From Streptomyces sp. NBC_00390 (GTDB lineage: Bacteria; Actinomycetota; Actinomycetes; Streptomycetales; Streptomycetaceae): a stretch of DNA of 64,000 bases. Location of the stretch: positions 6,820,001 to 6,884,000 of the forward strand of contig NZ_CP107945.1 in NCBI RefSeq assembly GCF_036057275.1. The letters are read 5' to 3'. Position numbers and translations under genes: made by a program. The notes beneath the pieces were generated by a model. The model was not told the origin of the DNA. It worked only from the letters and a program-made list of their open reading frames with translations, and did no database searches. Position 1 is the first letter of the stretch; every line of letters starts with the position of its first letter. Positions 16,840 to 26,201 of the stretch are shown here, in pieces.

Positions 16840-18789
16840 TCAGCCGACGTGGATGCGGGGTCGGTTCTCGCGGTTGGGTTCGGCCTCACGCAGGACCTCG
16901 CGGGTGACGGGAGCGACCTCGCCCTGGCCGAAGAGGAAGAAGCGGAGGAAGTTGGCGAAGGGGCTGCCCTCGGACCATTCGAAGTACATGTGCGGGCGCT
17001 GGCCGGTGGCGTCACGTACGTGCAGGAGGAAGGCGGCCAGGGCGTTGGGGATGGAGGAGCTTTCCAGGGTCAGGACACGGTAGCGGTCGTGCATCACCTC
17101 GCCGCGTACGTTCAGGCCGGCCTCGAACTCCGAGGGGTCGCCGACGGTGACCTCGACAAAGATGAAGTCGTCCCCTGTCGGCACGTCGTTGTCGGCCCGG
17201 ATCTGGTGGATCTTTTCGCGGTACTCGGCGACGTCGCGCTGGTCGGGCTCGTTGGCGATGAAGCGGATCGTGCGATGGGAGATGTCGCGGATGAAGCGCT
17301 CGGCCATGTCGTCCAGCGTCACGCCGGTGACGCGCAGCTCGAAGGCGCGGGCGAGGCGGGAGGCCAGGGACAGGATGATGATGCCTGCGATGAAGCAGGC
17401 GCCGATCTTCACGCCGTCGGGGCGCTCGATGACGTTGAGGACGGTGGTGTAGAGGAAGACCGCCGAGATGACGGCGAAGGCGATCGTCCAGCTCCGTTGT
17501 CCGGCACGGTGGGCGGCGATGGTCACGGCGATCGCTGCGGAGCAGATCAGTACGAGCACGCCGGTGGCGTAGGCGCCGCCCTGGGCGTCGACATCGGCGT
17601 TGAAGATCCAGGTGACGAGGAAGGCCACGAGGGTGAAGACGATCACCATGGGTCGCACGGCGCGGGCCCAGTGCGGGGCCATGCCGTAGCGGGGCAGGTA
17701 TTGGGGCATCAGGTTGAGCAGTCCGGCCATGGCGGAGGCGCCGGCGAACCAGAGGATGGCGATGGTGGAGACGTCGTAGACGGTGCCGAAGGCGCTTCCG
17801 AGGTACTCGTGTGCGAGGTAGGCGAGCGCTCGTCCGTTGGCCTCACCGCCAGGCTCGAACTCCTTGGCCGGGATGAGCAGAGTGGTGATGAAGCTGGTGG
17901 TGATCAGGAACACGCTCATGATGACCGCGGCGGTGGTGAGCAGCTTCTTTGTGCCGCGGATGCGTCCGGTGGGCTTCTCCTCGGTGTCGCCGGGGACGCC
18001 CTCGACGTGGGGCATGACCGCGACGCCGGTCTCGAAGCCGGACAGGCCGAGCGCCAGCTTGGGGAAGACGAGCAGGGCCACACCGACCATGGCCAAGACG
18101 TTTCCGTGCTGGGTGGTCAGGGCGGTGGACCAGTCGGTGACGACGTGCGCCTCGGTGGCGAGGTGCCACAGTCCGGTGACGACGATGACCACGTTCAGGG
18201 CCAAGTAGGCGCCGACCAGGGCAACGGCGACGCCGATGGCCTCCAGGAAGCCCTTGAGGAAGACCGCCCCGAGCAGAGCGATCAGCAGCAGAGTGACGAT
18301 CATCTGCTGGCCATGCAGCCAATGGGGCACGTGCGGGTTCTCCACCAGGTGAATGGAGGAGTCCGCCGCCGACAGGGTGATGGTGATCAGGAAGTCGGTG
18401 GCGGCGAAGCCGAGCAGGGTCAGGACGAACAGCTTGCCCTTCCAGAACGACAGCAGTCGCTCCAGCATGGCGATCGAGCCCTGACCGTGCGGGCTCTCCT
18501 CGGCCACGCGCCGGTAGACGGGCAGCGCTCCGGCGAGAGTGACGATGACCAGCACGATGGTCGCCACCGGTGACAGCAGCCCCGCGGCGAGCGCGGCAAT
18601 GCCGGGCTGGTAGCCAAGGGTGGAGAAGTAGTCGACACCGGTCAGGCACATGACCCGCCACCAGCGCTGCCCCTTGTGAGCCGCCGGCGCCTCAGCACGT
18701 GCTCCCTTCTGGTGCCTGGCCATGTCGGACAGGCCCTCCAGCATCCACGCGCGCATTCGGCTCGTACTCGTGGGAAGGGGCGCGGACAT
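16840..18789 (-). CDS. APC-family permease with C-terminal soluble domain
   Basis: A membrane transporter of 649 residues from ATG 18789 (GGAG upstream; ATG 18825 gives 661). About twelve hydrophobic segments lie between residues 45 and 460, beginning with GVDYFSTLGYQPGIAALAAGLLSP; a soluble tail of about 180 residues follows, with a pattern (MHDRYRVLTLESSSIPNALAA) typical of this subgroup. Members are annotated as amino acid transporters of the APC superfamily; substrate is unknown and potassium has been proposed for related KimA-like proteins. It stands alone, between two copies of a 20-base repeat, inside the island. Confidence 0.85.
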   Translation of the reverse strand: MSAPLPTSTSRMRAWMLEGLSDMARHQKGARAEAPAAHKGQRWWRVMCLTGVDYFSTLGYQPGIAALAAGLLSPVATIVLVIVTLAGALPVYRRVAEESPHGQGSIAMLERLLSFWKGKLFVLTLLGFAATDFLITITLSAADSSIHLVENPHVPHWLHGQQMIVTLLLIALLGAVFLKGFLEAIGVAVALVGAYLALNVVIVVTGLWHLATEAHVVTDWSTALTTQHGNVLAMVGVALLVFPKLALGLSGFETGVAVMPHVEGVPGDTEEKPTGRIRGTKKLLTTAAVIMSVFLITTSFITTLLIPAKEFEPGGEANGRALAYLAHEYLGSAFGTVYDVSTIAILWFAGASAMAGLLNLMPQYLPRYGMAPHWARAVRPMVIVFTLVAFLVTWIFNADVDAQGGAYATGVLVLICSAAIAVTIAAHRAGQRSWTIAFAVISAVFLYTTVLNVIERPDGVKIGACFIAGIIILSLASRLARAFELRVTGVTLDDMAERFIRDISHRTIRFIANEPDQRDVAEYREKIHQIRADNDVPTGDDFIFVEVTVGDPSEFEAGLNVRGEVMHDRYRVLTLESSSIPNALAAFLLHVRDATGQRPHMYFEWSEGSPFANFLRFFLFGQGEVAPVTREVLREAEPNRENRPRIHVG

Positions 18790-19352
18790 CGGTGCTCCAG
18801 GGCTATGGCGGACGATTTCGACCATCCGGAGACGGCCAGATCAGCGTAGGCAGCAATTGACCCCGCCAACGATCGCGCGCACGGAGGTGGGTGCCGGACT
18901 CCTACGAGGGGTTTGGAGGCAGAACCCGACCTACGAGCGGGCCCCAAATTGGCGCAGGGCCGGGCATAACGCAGCCCCATGGCCGTAGGCGAATGTCCCC
19001 CGCTCTCGGCTCGCACGCCGGGCAATTCCTGCCTTTCGGGCAGTGTCAAGAAAACGCTAGAACTTCCGGAGTGGTCGCACGTTTGATCGAGTGGGGAATT
19101 GGCTTGAGAGGTCTGTCCGTGCCACAGACGTGCCACACGGAGGGGTGGTCGTGCCAGATTCGTGCCAGATCGAGCGGTCAGCCACGGTCAATCGGTGCGC
19201 GTGACGGTGCAGACGTGTGTGGGGAAGCTCAATGCCCTCGGATGGCGGGTGACCAGCGAGGACGCGTCTGCGATGCGTGCCAGGCTTACAAAGCAGGTGT
19301 CGTCGGCTGTACGTCGGCCGGACTGAACGAAGCGCAGAGGGTCAGATCGAAG
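18790..19352. other. Gene-free stretch at the right end of the island
   Basis: No gene is supported. Four CGTGCCA words occur at 19118, 19129, 19150 and 19161, the last one starting the right copy of the 20-base repeat. The final bases before the TDT gene (19349-19380) resemble, in inverted orientation, the sequence at the left edge of the island. Confidence 0.5.
19162..19181 (+). repeat. 20-base direct repeat, right copy
   Basis: Identical to 16490-16509. It is preceded by three further CGTGCCA words at 19118-19156. Confidence 0.85.
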
Positions 19353-20492
19353 TTACTTCTGTAGAGGTGCTGCGAGCAGCTCTCCGCGCAGCAGGCCCCG
19401 CAGGGTGAGGCTTCCGGCCACCGCCCAGGCCGTCACCAGGAACGCGTACAGGGCGAGGGAGAGCCACTCGTAGACGGCCAGACCCGTGTGGCGCGCAAGG
19501 GTGGCAGCGCCCGTCACGCAGGTGCCGACCGGGAAGGTGAAGGCCCACCAGGTCATCGTGAAACGCATCCCGAGGCGGGCCGACCGCAGCACCATCGCGC
19601 CGGCCAGCGCCAGCCACAGCAGCGCGAAACCCATCACGGGCACGCCGTACACGACGGCGAACGCGGAGAACGCGGACGCGTACGGCGCCTCGATCGCTAC
19701 CGGTGCGACATCTGCGAGCTTGTTCACGGCGGTGGTCGACTGGCCGAGCGGTCCGAGAACGAGGAAGAGCGAGGGGCTCAGCGCGAGCGGCAGCGGGCCG
19801 TGGTGCACGAGCCGGGCGAAGACCACCGGCAGGATCAGCAGTGTGGCCAGCAGACTGATGCCGAACAGCGCGTAGCTCGCCAGCAGCAGCGTCTCGCGCC
19901 ACTGGCCTGTCGTCGGCAGGAACGGGATCAGCAGCGGCCCGAAGGCCGCGGAGACCATCGGCGCGACCACCGGCAGCAGCCACACGGGCGAGGCGCTGCC
20001 GGGGCTCACCTGGTGGCGCACCATCATCAGACAGGGCACGCCCACGGCGGCCACCAGAGCGATGACGGTGCCCGCCACGAACAGCACCACGGCAGCCGGT
20101 AGTGCCACCTGCTCGCCGAGCGCGCCGCGGCCGACGGTGAGGGTGCTGATGCCGACGGCGAGCAGCGCCATGGACAGACAGCCGTAGAACGGCGCGACCG
20201 CCGGATCGAGCAGATGGGCGCGGGCCTGGTCACGATGGAGGATCCAGTGCGCTGTACGGGCCGTGAGCACCGCGGACAGCAGCACCGCGGACAGTGCCCA
20301 CACCCCGGTCCGGGCGGCCGCGAAGCCGGGGAAGTCCAGCGGCACGGCGGCGCCGGCGCTCGCCACGATCGCGGTGCCCATCACCGTCGCGTACCAGTTC
20401 GGGCCGAGATACCTCAAGGGCCGCAGCGCGACGGCGTCTGGGGTGCGAGCGGGCGCGCGAAGCTCGGCGCGGGGTGGGGCGACGGTGACCAT
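19353..20492 (-). CDS. TDT/SLAC1-family transporter
   Basis: A 379-residue membrane protein with about ten hydrophobic segments of the tellurite-resistance/dicarboxylate transporter fold (LGPNWYATVMGTAIVASAG at the start; TMTWWAFTFPVGTCVTGA near the end). Family members export or import small organic or inorganic anions such as malate, sulfite or tellurite; the substrate here is unknown. ATG 20492 has no strong ribosome binding site. It diverges from a LysR regulator gene 71 bases away, the usual arrangement for a transporter and its regulator. Its 3' end borders the accessory island. Confidence 0.88.
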   Translation of the reverse strand: MVTVAPPRAELRAPARTPDAVALRPLRYLGPNWYATVMGTAIVASAGAAVPLDFPGFAAARTGVWALSAVLLSAVLTARTAHWILHRDQARAHLLDPAVAPFYGCLSMALLAVGISTLTVGRGALGEQVALPAAVVLFVAGTVIALVAAVGVPCLMMVRHQVSPGSASPVWLLPVVAPMVSAAFGPLLIPFLPTTGQWRETLLLASYALFGISLLATLLILPVVFARLVHHGPLPLALSPSLFLVLGPLGQSTTAVNKLADVAPVAIEAPYASAFSAFAVVYGVPVMGFALLWLALAGAMVLRSARLGMRFTMTWWAFTFPVGTCVTGAATLARHTGLAVYEWLSLALYAFLVTAWAVAGSLTLRGLLRGELLAAPLQK

Positions 20493-20549
20493 GGGCACAC
20501 TGTGGCCAGAGCAGAGTGGCCCCACCAGGAACCTTCTCCCTATGCACCC

Positions 20550-20564
20550 ATAAGCTGGTTTTAT
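20550..20564 (+). promoter_or_regulatory. LysR-type box between the TDT transporter and its regulator
   Basis: ATAAGCTGGTTTTAT is an interrupted palindrome (ATAA/TTAT) that fits the T-N11-A LysR motif. It covers the LysR start codon, a position suited to autorepression. Confidence 0.4.
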
Positions 20565-21495
20565 GAGTGATGAGGAACGTGTGCCGCTCACCCACCGGGT
20601 GCCCGACCTGGGCGCGCTGGAGCTGCTCCTCGCCGTCGCCCGGCACGGCAGCCTGGGGCGTGCGGCGCGCGAGGTCGGCATCACCCAGCCCGCCGCCAGC
20701 AGCCGGATCCGCTCGATGGAACGCCAGCTGGGCGTGGCGCTCGTCGACCGCTCGCCGCGTGGCTCCCGGCTCACCGACGCGGGGGCCCTCGTCACCGACT
20801 GGGCACGGCGGATCGTGGAGGCCGCGGAGGCCTTCGACGCCGGGGCGCAGGCGCTGCGAGGGCGGCGCGACTCCCGGCTGCGGGTGGCCGCGAGCATGAC
20901 GATCGCCGAGTATCTGCTGCCCGGCTGGCTGATCGCCCTGAGGGCTCAGCGGCCCGGCACCGCGGTCTCGCTGCTGGCCGGCAACTCGGCGACGGTGGCC
21001 CAGCAGCTGCTCGACGGCGAGGCGGACCTGGGCTTCGTCGAGGGACTGTCCGTACCCGACGGCCTGGACGGCACGGTCGTCGGACACGACCGGCTGCTGG
21101 TGGTCGCGGCGCCGGGACACGCCTGGGCGCGGCGGCGGCGTGCCCCGCTGACGCCCGCGGAGCTGGCGGCCGTGCCGCTCGTACTGCGTGAACGGGGCTC
21201 CGGCACCCGTCAGGTGCTCGACTCGGCCCTGTCCTCCTACGGCGGACTGGCGGAACCGCTGCTGGAGCTCGCCTCCACCACGGCGGTGAAGGCGGCGGCG
21301 GTGAGCGGGGCGGGGCCGGCGGTGCTGAGCGAACTGGCGGTCACCGAGGAGCTGGCGTCGCGACGACTGACCCGCATTCCGGTGGAGGGGGTGCGGCTGG
21401 AGCGTGATCTGCGGGCCGTCTGGCCCCAGTCGCACCGGCCGACCGGGCCCGCGCGGGATCTGCTGGGGCTGACGCGGGGGTCGTCGTCGGGGTGA
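20563..21495 (+). CDS. LysR-family transcriptional regulator
   Basis: A 310-residue regulator. Residues about 14-73 are the N-terminal winged helix-turn-helix (LELLLAVARHGSLGRAAREVGITQPAASSRIRSMER spans it); the rest is the periplasmic-binding-like effector domain (LRVAASMTIAEYLLPGWL, GFVEGLSV, LVVAAPGHAWARR). It probably controls the divergent TDT transporter gene. It converges on the amidotransferase gene, with a hairpin between. Confidence 0.93.
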   Translation: MSDEERVPLTHRVPDLGALELLLAVARHGSLGRAAREVGITQPAASSRIRSMERQLGVALVDRSPRGSRLTDAGALVTDWARRIVEAAEAFDAGAQALRGRRDSRLRVAASMTIAEYLLPGWLIALRAQRPGTAVSLLAGNSATVAQQLLDGEADLGFVEGLSVPDGLDGTVVGHDRLLVVAAPGHAWARRRRAPLTPAELAAVPLVLRERGSGTRQVLDSALSSYGGLAEPLLELASTTAVKAAAVSGAGPAVLSELAVTEELASRRLTRIPVEGVRLERDLRAVWPQSHRPTGPARDLLGLTRGSSSG

Positions 21496-21650
21496 GGGCC
21501 GGGTGCCGGGCGCTTACGGGTGGGGGCCGTTGCGCGGCCTTTTCCGCACCCGGCCCTCCCCCTACGGCCGGGCGGCCGTGGGACGTACCCCCGGGCACGC
21601 AGGGGGAGGCCGGGCGGGGGCCGGCGCCCCCCGCCACAGGGCCTAGCCGC

Positions 21651-21677
21651 AATACCGGTGACTAAATCACCGGTATT
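21651..21677. terminator. Hairpin between convergent genes
   Basis: A perfect 11-bp stem (AATACCGGTGA at 21651-21661, complement at 21667-21677) with a CTAAA loop. It is flanked by two direct copies of GGGCCTAGCCG (21639-21649 and 21678-21688); the second copy contains the TAG stop of the amidotransferase gene. Confidence 0.75.
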
Positions 21678-21681
21678 GGGC

Positions 21682-22365
21682 CTAGCCGGTCGCCGCCGCC
21701 ACCAGGGATGCCATCACCCGGACGTCCTCGCCCATCTCCGGGTGCCACTGCACGCCCAACACCCACGCGCCGCCCGGGAGTTCCACGGCCTCGACCGTGC
21801 CGTCCGCCGCGTGGGCGCTCGGCACGAGACCCGTGCCGAGACGGTCCACCGACTGGTGGTGGTACGTCGGGACCGGCGTCTCCTCCGGCGCGATCCGCCC
21901 GTACAGCGTGCCCGGCACAGGTTTCACCGTGTGCTCCCCGAACACACCCAACGATTCCCTGTGCCCTTCCATGTGCTGGACCAGCGTGCCGCCCAGGGCG
22001 ACGTTCAGCAGCTGCATCCCGCGGCAGATGCCCAGCAGCGGGGTGCCGGACGCCAAGGCGGCCCGGATCAGGGCGAGTTCCCAGGCGTCCCGTTCCTGGG
22101 CCGCCGGTCCGGTGCGGGGCTCGCGCTCCGCGCCGTACCGTGCGGGCTCCACGTCCGGTCCGCCGGCGATGACCAGGGCGTCGAGCCGCGCCACCACCGC
22201 ATCGGCGCGCGCCGGGTCGTCCGGCGGGATCATCGCGGCCAGGCCGCCCGCCGCCCGGACCAGGTGCGGATACCCGGCGGGCAGCAGCGCGGCGGGCAGG
22301 TCCCACACGCCCCATCGGGCCGAGGACTCCAGATAGGTGCTGATGCCGATGAGCGGCACGGACAC
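21682..22365 (-). CDS. Class I glutamine amidotransferase-like gamma-glutamyl hydrolase (PuuD type)
   Basis: A 227-residue enzyme of the gamma-glutamyl-gamma-aminobutyrate hydrolase family, which cleaves the gamma-glutamyl amide bond after oxidation of gamma-glutamylated amines. The nucleophile elbow GICRGMQLLN and the VQWHPE histidine-glutamate motif are present. GTG 22365 follows GGAACGGAG. It is the last gene of a unit with the ethanolamine-type permease and regulator. In the proposed pathway it would release glutamate from the oxidised gamma-glutamylethanolamide product (inference). Confidence 0.88.
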   Translation of the reverse strand: MSVPLIGISTYLESSARWGVWDLPAALLPAGYPHLVRAAGGLAAMIPPDDPARADAVVARLDALVIAGGPDVEPARYGAEREPRTGPAAQERDAWELALIRAALASGTPLLGICRGMQLLNVALGGTLVQHMEGHRESLGVFGEHTVKPVPGTLYGRIAPEETPVPTYHHQSVDRLGTGLVPSAHAADGTVEAVELPGGAWVLGVQWHPEMGEDVRVMASLVAAATG

Positions 22366-22391
22366 GGTGACTCCGTTCCTGATCGATCCGG

Positions 22392-23858
<1,467 letters not shown>

Positions 23859-24009
23859 GGGTCGCTCCTGGCAGAGGTCAAAGGTTTGTGCGGACACCAT
23901 TGCGGCAGCCAAGCCGACTGCGCAAGCCCCGTGCGTAAATGCGAGGTTACGGATCGGCCGACGGCGGGCTCGGCGCGGGCGTCGCGCCCCGCGCGGCCGG
24001 CCGCCGCGC

Positions 24010-24750
24010 TCAGGCCAGAAAACCGCGCAGCAGCGCCGCCGTGCCCTCGCAGTGCTCGCGCATCACCTCGCGCGCCCCGTCCGGGTCGCCGTCCAGCACC
24101 GCCTCCACCAGCGCCGCGTGCTGATGCTGCGAGTGCTCCAGGTTCCGTACGAGCAGCGGGATGCAGTCCAGCAGATCGTTCAGCGTCGCCCGCACCGCGG
24201 CGTACTGCGCCGTCAGCGACGGCGACCCGGAGAGCTCGGCCAGGGTCAGATGCAGCAGTGTGTCCTGCCTGCGGTAGTCCGCGAGCGGCGCGTCGTGCGT
24301 CGAGGTGAGCGCTGTACGCAGACGCTGTGCGTCCTGGTCCCCCAGTCCGTGCGCCGCGCACAGCCCGGCCGCCCCGACCTCCAGCACCTCGCGGAAGCGC
24401 AGGGTGTCCTCGACGTCCACGCCCGCCACCCGCCGCCGCAGCTCGTCCTCGCCGTGGCTGTCCGGCCGGTGCAGCACGAACGTGCCGCCGTAACGGCCGC
24501 GCCTGCTCTCCACCAGGCCCTGGTCGGTGAGAACCTTCAGCACCTCGCGCAGGGTGACCCTGCTGATCCCCATGCGCTCGGCGAGCTCGCGCTCCGCCGG
24601 CAGCCGCCCGCCGGCGGGGACCAGGCCGAGGCGCAGCAACTGGAGGATCTGTTCCAGCGCCTCTTCGAAGCCGTTGCCCGCGCGGACGGGCCGCAGTACA
24701 GGGGTGAGCCGGTCGGTCGGCCCGCCCGTCGCCCCACTTGTCTTCGCCAC
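24010..24750 (-). CDS. FadR/GntR-family regulator, EpuRI-like
   Basis: A 246-residue regulator from GTG 24750 (TTG 24771 is a longer option). Residues about 30-95 are the GntR winged helix (GGRLPAERELAERMGISRVTLREVLKVL) and the rest an FCD domain with metal-binding histidines (RRQDTLLHLTLAEL, EHSQHQHAALVEAVLDGD). It diverges from the glnA4-type gene by 78 bases. In S. coelicolor the regulator next to glnA4 (EpuRI, SCO1614) represses glnA4; the same position here suggests the same role. Confidence 0.88.
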   Translation of the reverse strand: MAKTSGATGGPTDRLTPVLRPVRAGNGFEEALEQILQLLRLGLVPAGGRLPAERELAERMGISRVTLREVLKVLTDQGLVESRRGRYGGTFVLHRPDSHGEDELRRRVAGVDVEDTLRFREVLEVGAAGLCAAHGLGDQDAQRLRTALTSTHDAPLADYRRQDTLLHLTLAELSGSPSLTAQYAAVRATLNDLLDCIPLLVRNLEHSQHQHAALVEAVLDGDPDGAREVMREHCEGTAALLRGFLA

Positions 24751-24828
24751 CTCGCCGTTTCCCCTTCCCAAGCAATGGTCTTCAGCAATACCTTATGACT
24801 CCCGGCTGATCCAAGGAGGCGTAACCCT
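24751..24828. promoter_or_regulatory. Divergent control region of the regulator and glnA4
   Basis: This 78-base gap must hold both promoters. Two direct AGCAAT words, and a GGT-N10-ACC arrangement across 24777-24792, are candidate parts of a FadR-type operator. AAGGAGG ahead of GTG 24829 is the glnA4 ribosome binding site. Confidence 0.35.
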
Positions 24829-26193
24829 GTGGCAGACCGCAAACCCCCGCTCGCCGTCGAGGAACTGCGCGCCCTCGTCGCGAACGACGAGATCGACACA
24901 GTTGTCCTGGCCTTCCCCGATATGCAAGGGCGGCTCCAGGGCAAGCGGTTCGCCGCACCCTTCTTCCTCGACGAGGTGCTGGAACACGGCACCGAAGGCT
25001 GCAACTATCTCCTGGCCGTCGACACCGAGATGAACACGGTCGACGGCTACGAAATGTCGTCCTGGGAGCGCGGTTACGGCGACTTCGCCATGCATCCCGA
25101 TCTCACCACGCTGCGCCGCGTGCCCTGGCACGAGGGCACCGCACTGCTCATCGCCGACCTCGCCTGGAACGACGGCTCGCCCGTCGTCGCCGCGCCCCGC
25201 CAGATCCTGCGCCGCCAGCTGGAGCGTCTCGCCGAGCACGGCTACACGGCACACGTCGGCACGGAACTCGAGTTCATCGTCTTCAAGGACACCTACGAGC
25301 AGGCCTGGGACCGCAACTACCGAGGACTCACCCCGGCCAACCAGTACAACATCGACTACTCGGTCCTCGGCACCGGCCGGATCGAGCCGCTGCTGCGCCG
25401 TATCCGCAACGAGATGGCCGCCGCCGGCCTGACCGTCGAATCAGCCAAGGGCGAGTGCAACCCCGGCCAGCACGAGATCGCCTTCAAGTACGACGAGGCG
25501 CTGGTCACCTGCGACCAGCACGCCGTCTACAAGACCGGAGCCAAGGAGATCGCCGCGCAGGAGGGCGTCTCGCTCACCTTCATGGCCAAGTACAACGAGC
25601 GCGAAGGCAACTCCTGCCACATCCACCTGTCCCTCCAGGACGCCGACGGCCGCAGCGTCATGGCAGGCGACGGACCCGGCGGCATGTCGCCCGTCATGCG
25701 CCACTTCCTCGCCGGCCAGCTGGCCGCGCTGCGCGACTTCTCGCTGCTGTACGCCCCGGGCATCAACTCCTACAAGCGGTTCCAGCCCGGCTCCTTCGCC
25801 CCGACCGCCGTCGCCTGGGGCCATGACAACCGCACCTGTGCGCTGCGCGTCGTGGGCCACGGCCGTTCGATGCGCTTCGAGAACCGGCTGCCCGGCGGGG
25901 ACGTCAACCCGCATCTCGCCGTGGCGGGCCTGATCGCGGCCGGCCTGTACGGCATCGAGCAGCAACTGGAACTGCCCGACGCCTGTCCGGGCAACGCCTA
26001 CGCCGCCGACTACGAACATGTGCCCACCACCCTGCGCGAAGCCGCCGAGCTCTGGGAGAACAGCGCCCTCGCCAAGGCCGCCTTCGGTGACGAAGTCGTC
26101 GCGCACTACCGCAACATGGCGCGGGTCGAGCTCGAAGCCTTCGACGCCGCGGTGACCGACTGGGAGCTGCGCCGCTCCTTCGAACGCATGTGA
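24829..26193 (+). CDS. glnA4: Glutamine-synthetase-like gamma-glutamylethanolamide synthetase
   Basis: A 454-residue glutamine synthetase homologue (beta-grasp about 15-110, catalytic domain after). Key features include ELEFIVF (metal-binding glutamate), ECNPGQHEIAFKY, NSCHIHLSL, SYKRFQPGSFAPT and RFENRLPGGDVNPHLA. Its sequence and neighbours (ethanolamine-type permease, FadR regulator, aldehyde dehydrogenase, hydrolase) match GlnA4 of S. coelicolor, which ligates glutamate to ethanolamine with ATP rather than making glutamine. AAGGAGG lies 8 bases before GTG 24829. Substrate assignment is by analogy. Confidence 0.87.
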   Translation: MADRKPPLAVEELRALVANDEIDTVVLAFPDMQGRLQGKRFAAPFFLDEVLEHGTEGCNYLLAVDTEMNTVDGYEMSSWERGYGDFAMHPDLTTLRRVPWHEGTALLIADLAWNDGSPVVAAPRQILRRQLERLAEHGYTAHVGTELEFIVFKDTYEQAWDRNYRGLTPANQYNIDYSVLGTGRIEPLLRRIRNEMAAAGLTVESAKGECNPGQHEIAFKYDEALVTCDQHAVYKTGAKEIAAQEGVSLTFMAKYNEREGNSCHIHLSLQDADGRSVMAGDGPGGMSPVMRHFLAGQLAALRDFSLLYAPGINSYKRFQPGSFAPTAVAWGHDNRTCALRVVGHGRSMRFENRLPGGDVNPHLAVAGLIAAGLYGIEQQLELPDACPGNAYAADYEHVPTTLREAAELWENSALAKAAFGDEVVAHYRNMARVELEAFDAAVTDWELRRSFERM

Positions 26194-26201
26194 GGCACCA
26201 C

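Noticed and set aside
16645..18573. Long plus-strand frame of 642 codons opposite the APC permease
   Set aside because: It is extremely rich in Gly, Asp, Glu and His, which is what the complement of a membrane protein gene gives; the permease on the other strand is clear.
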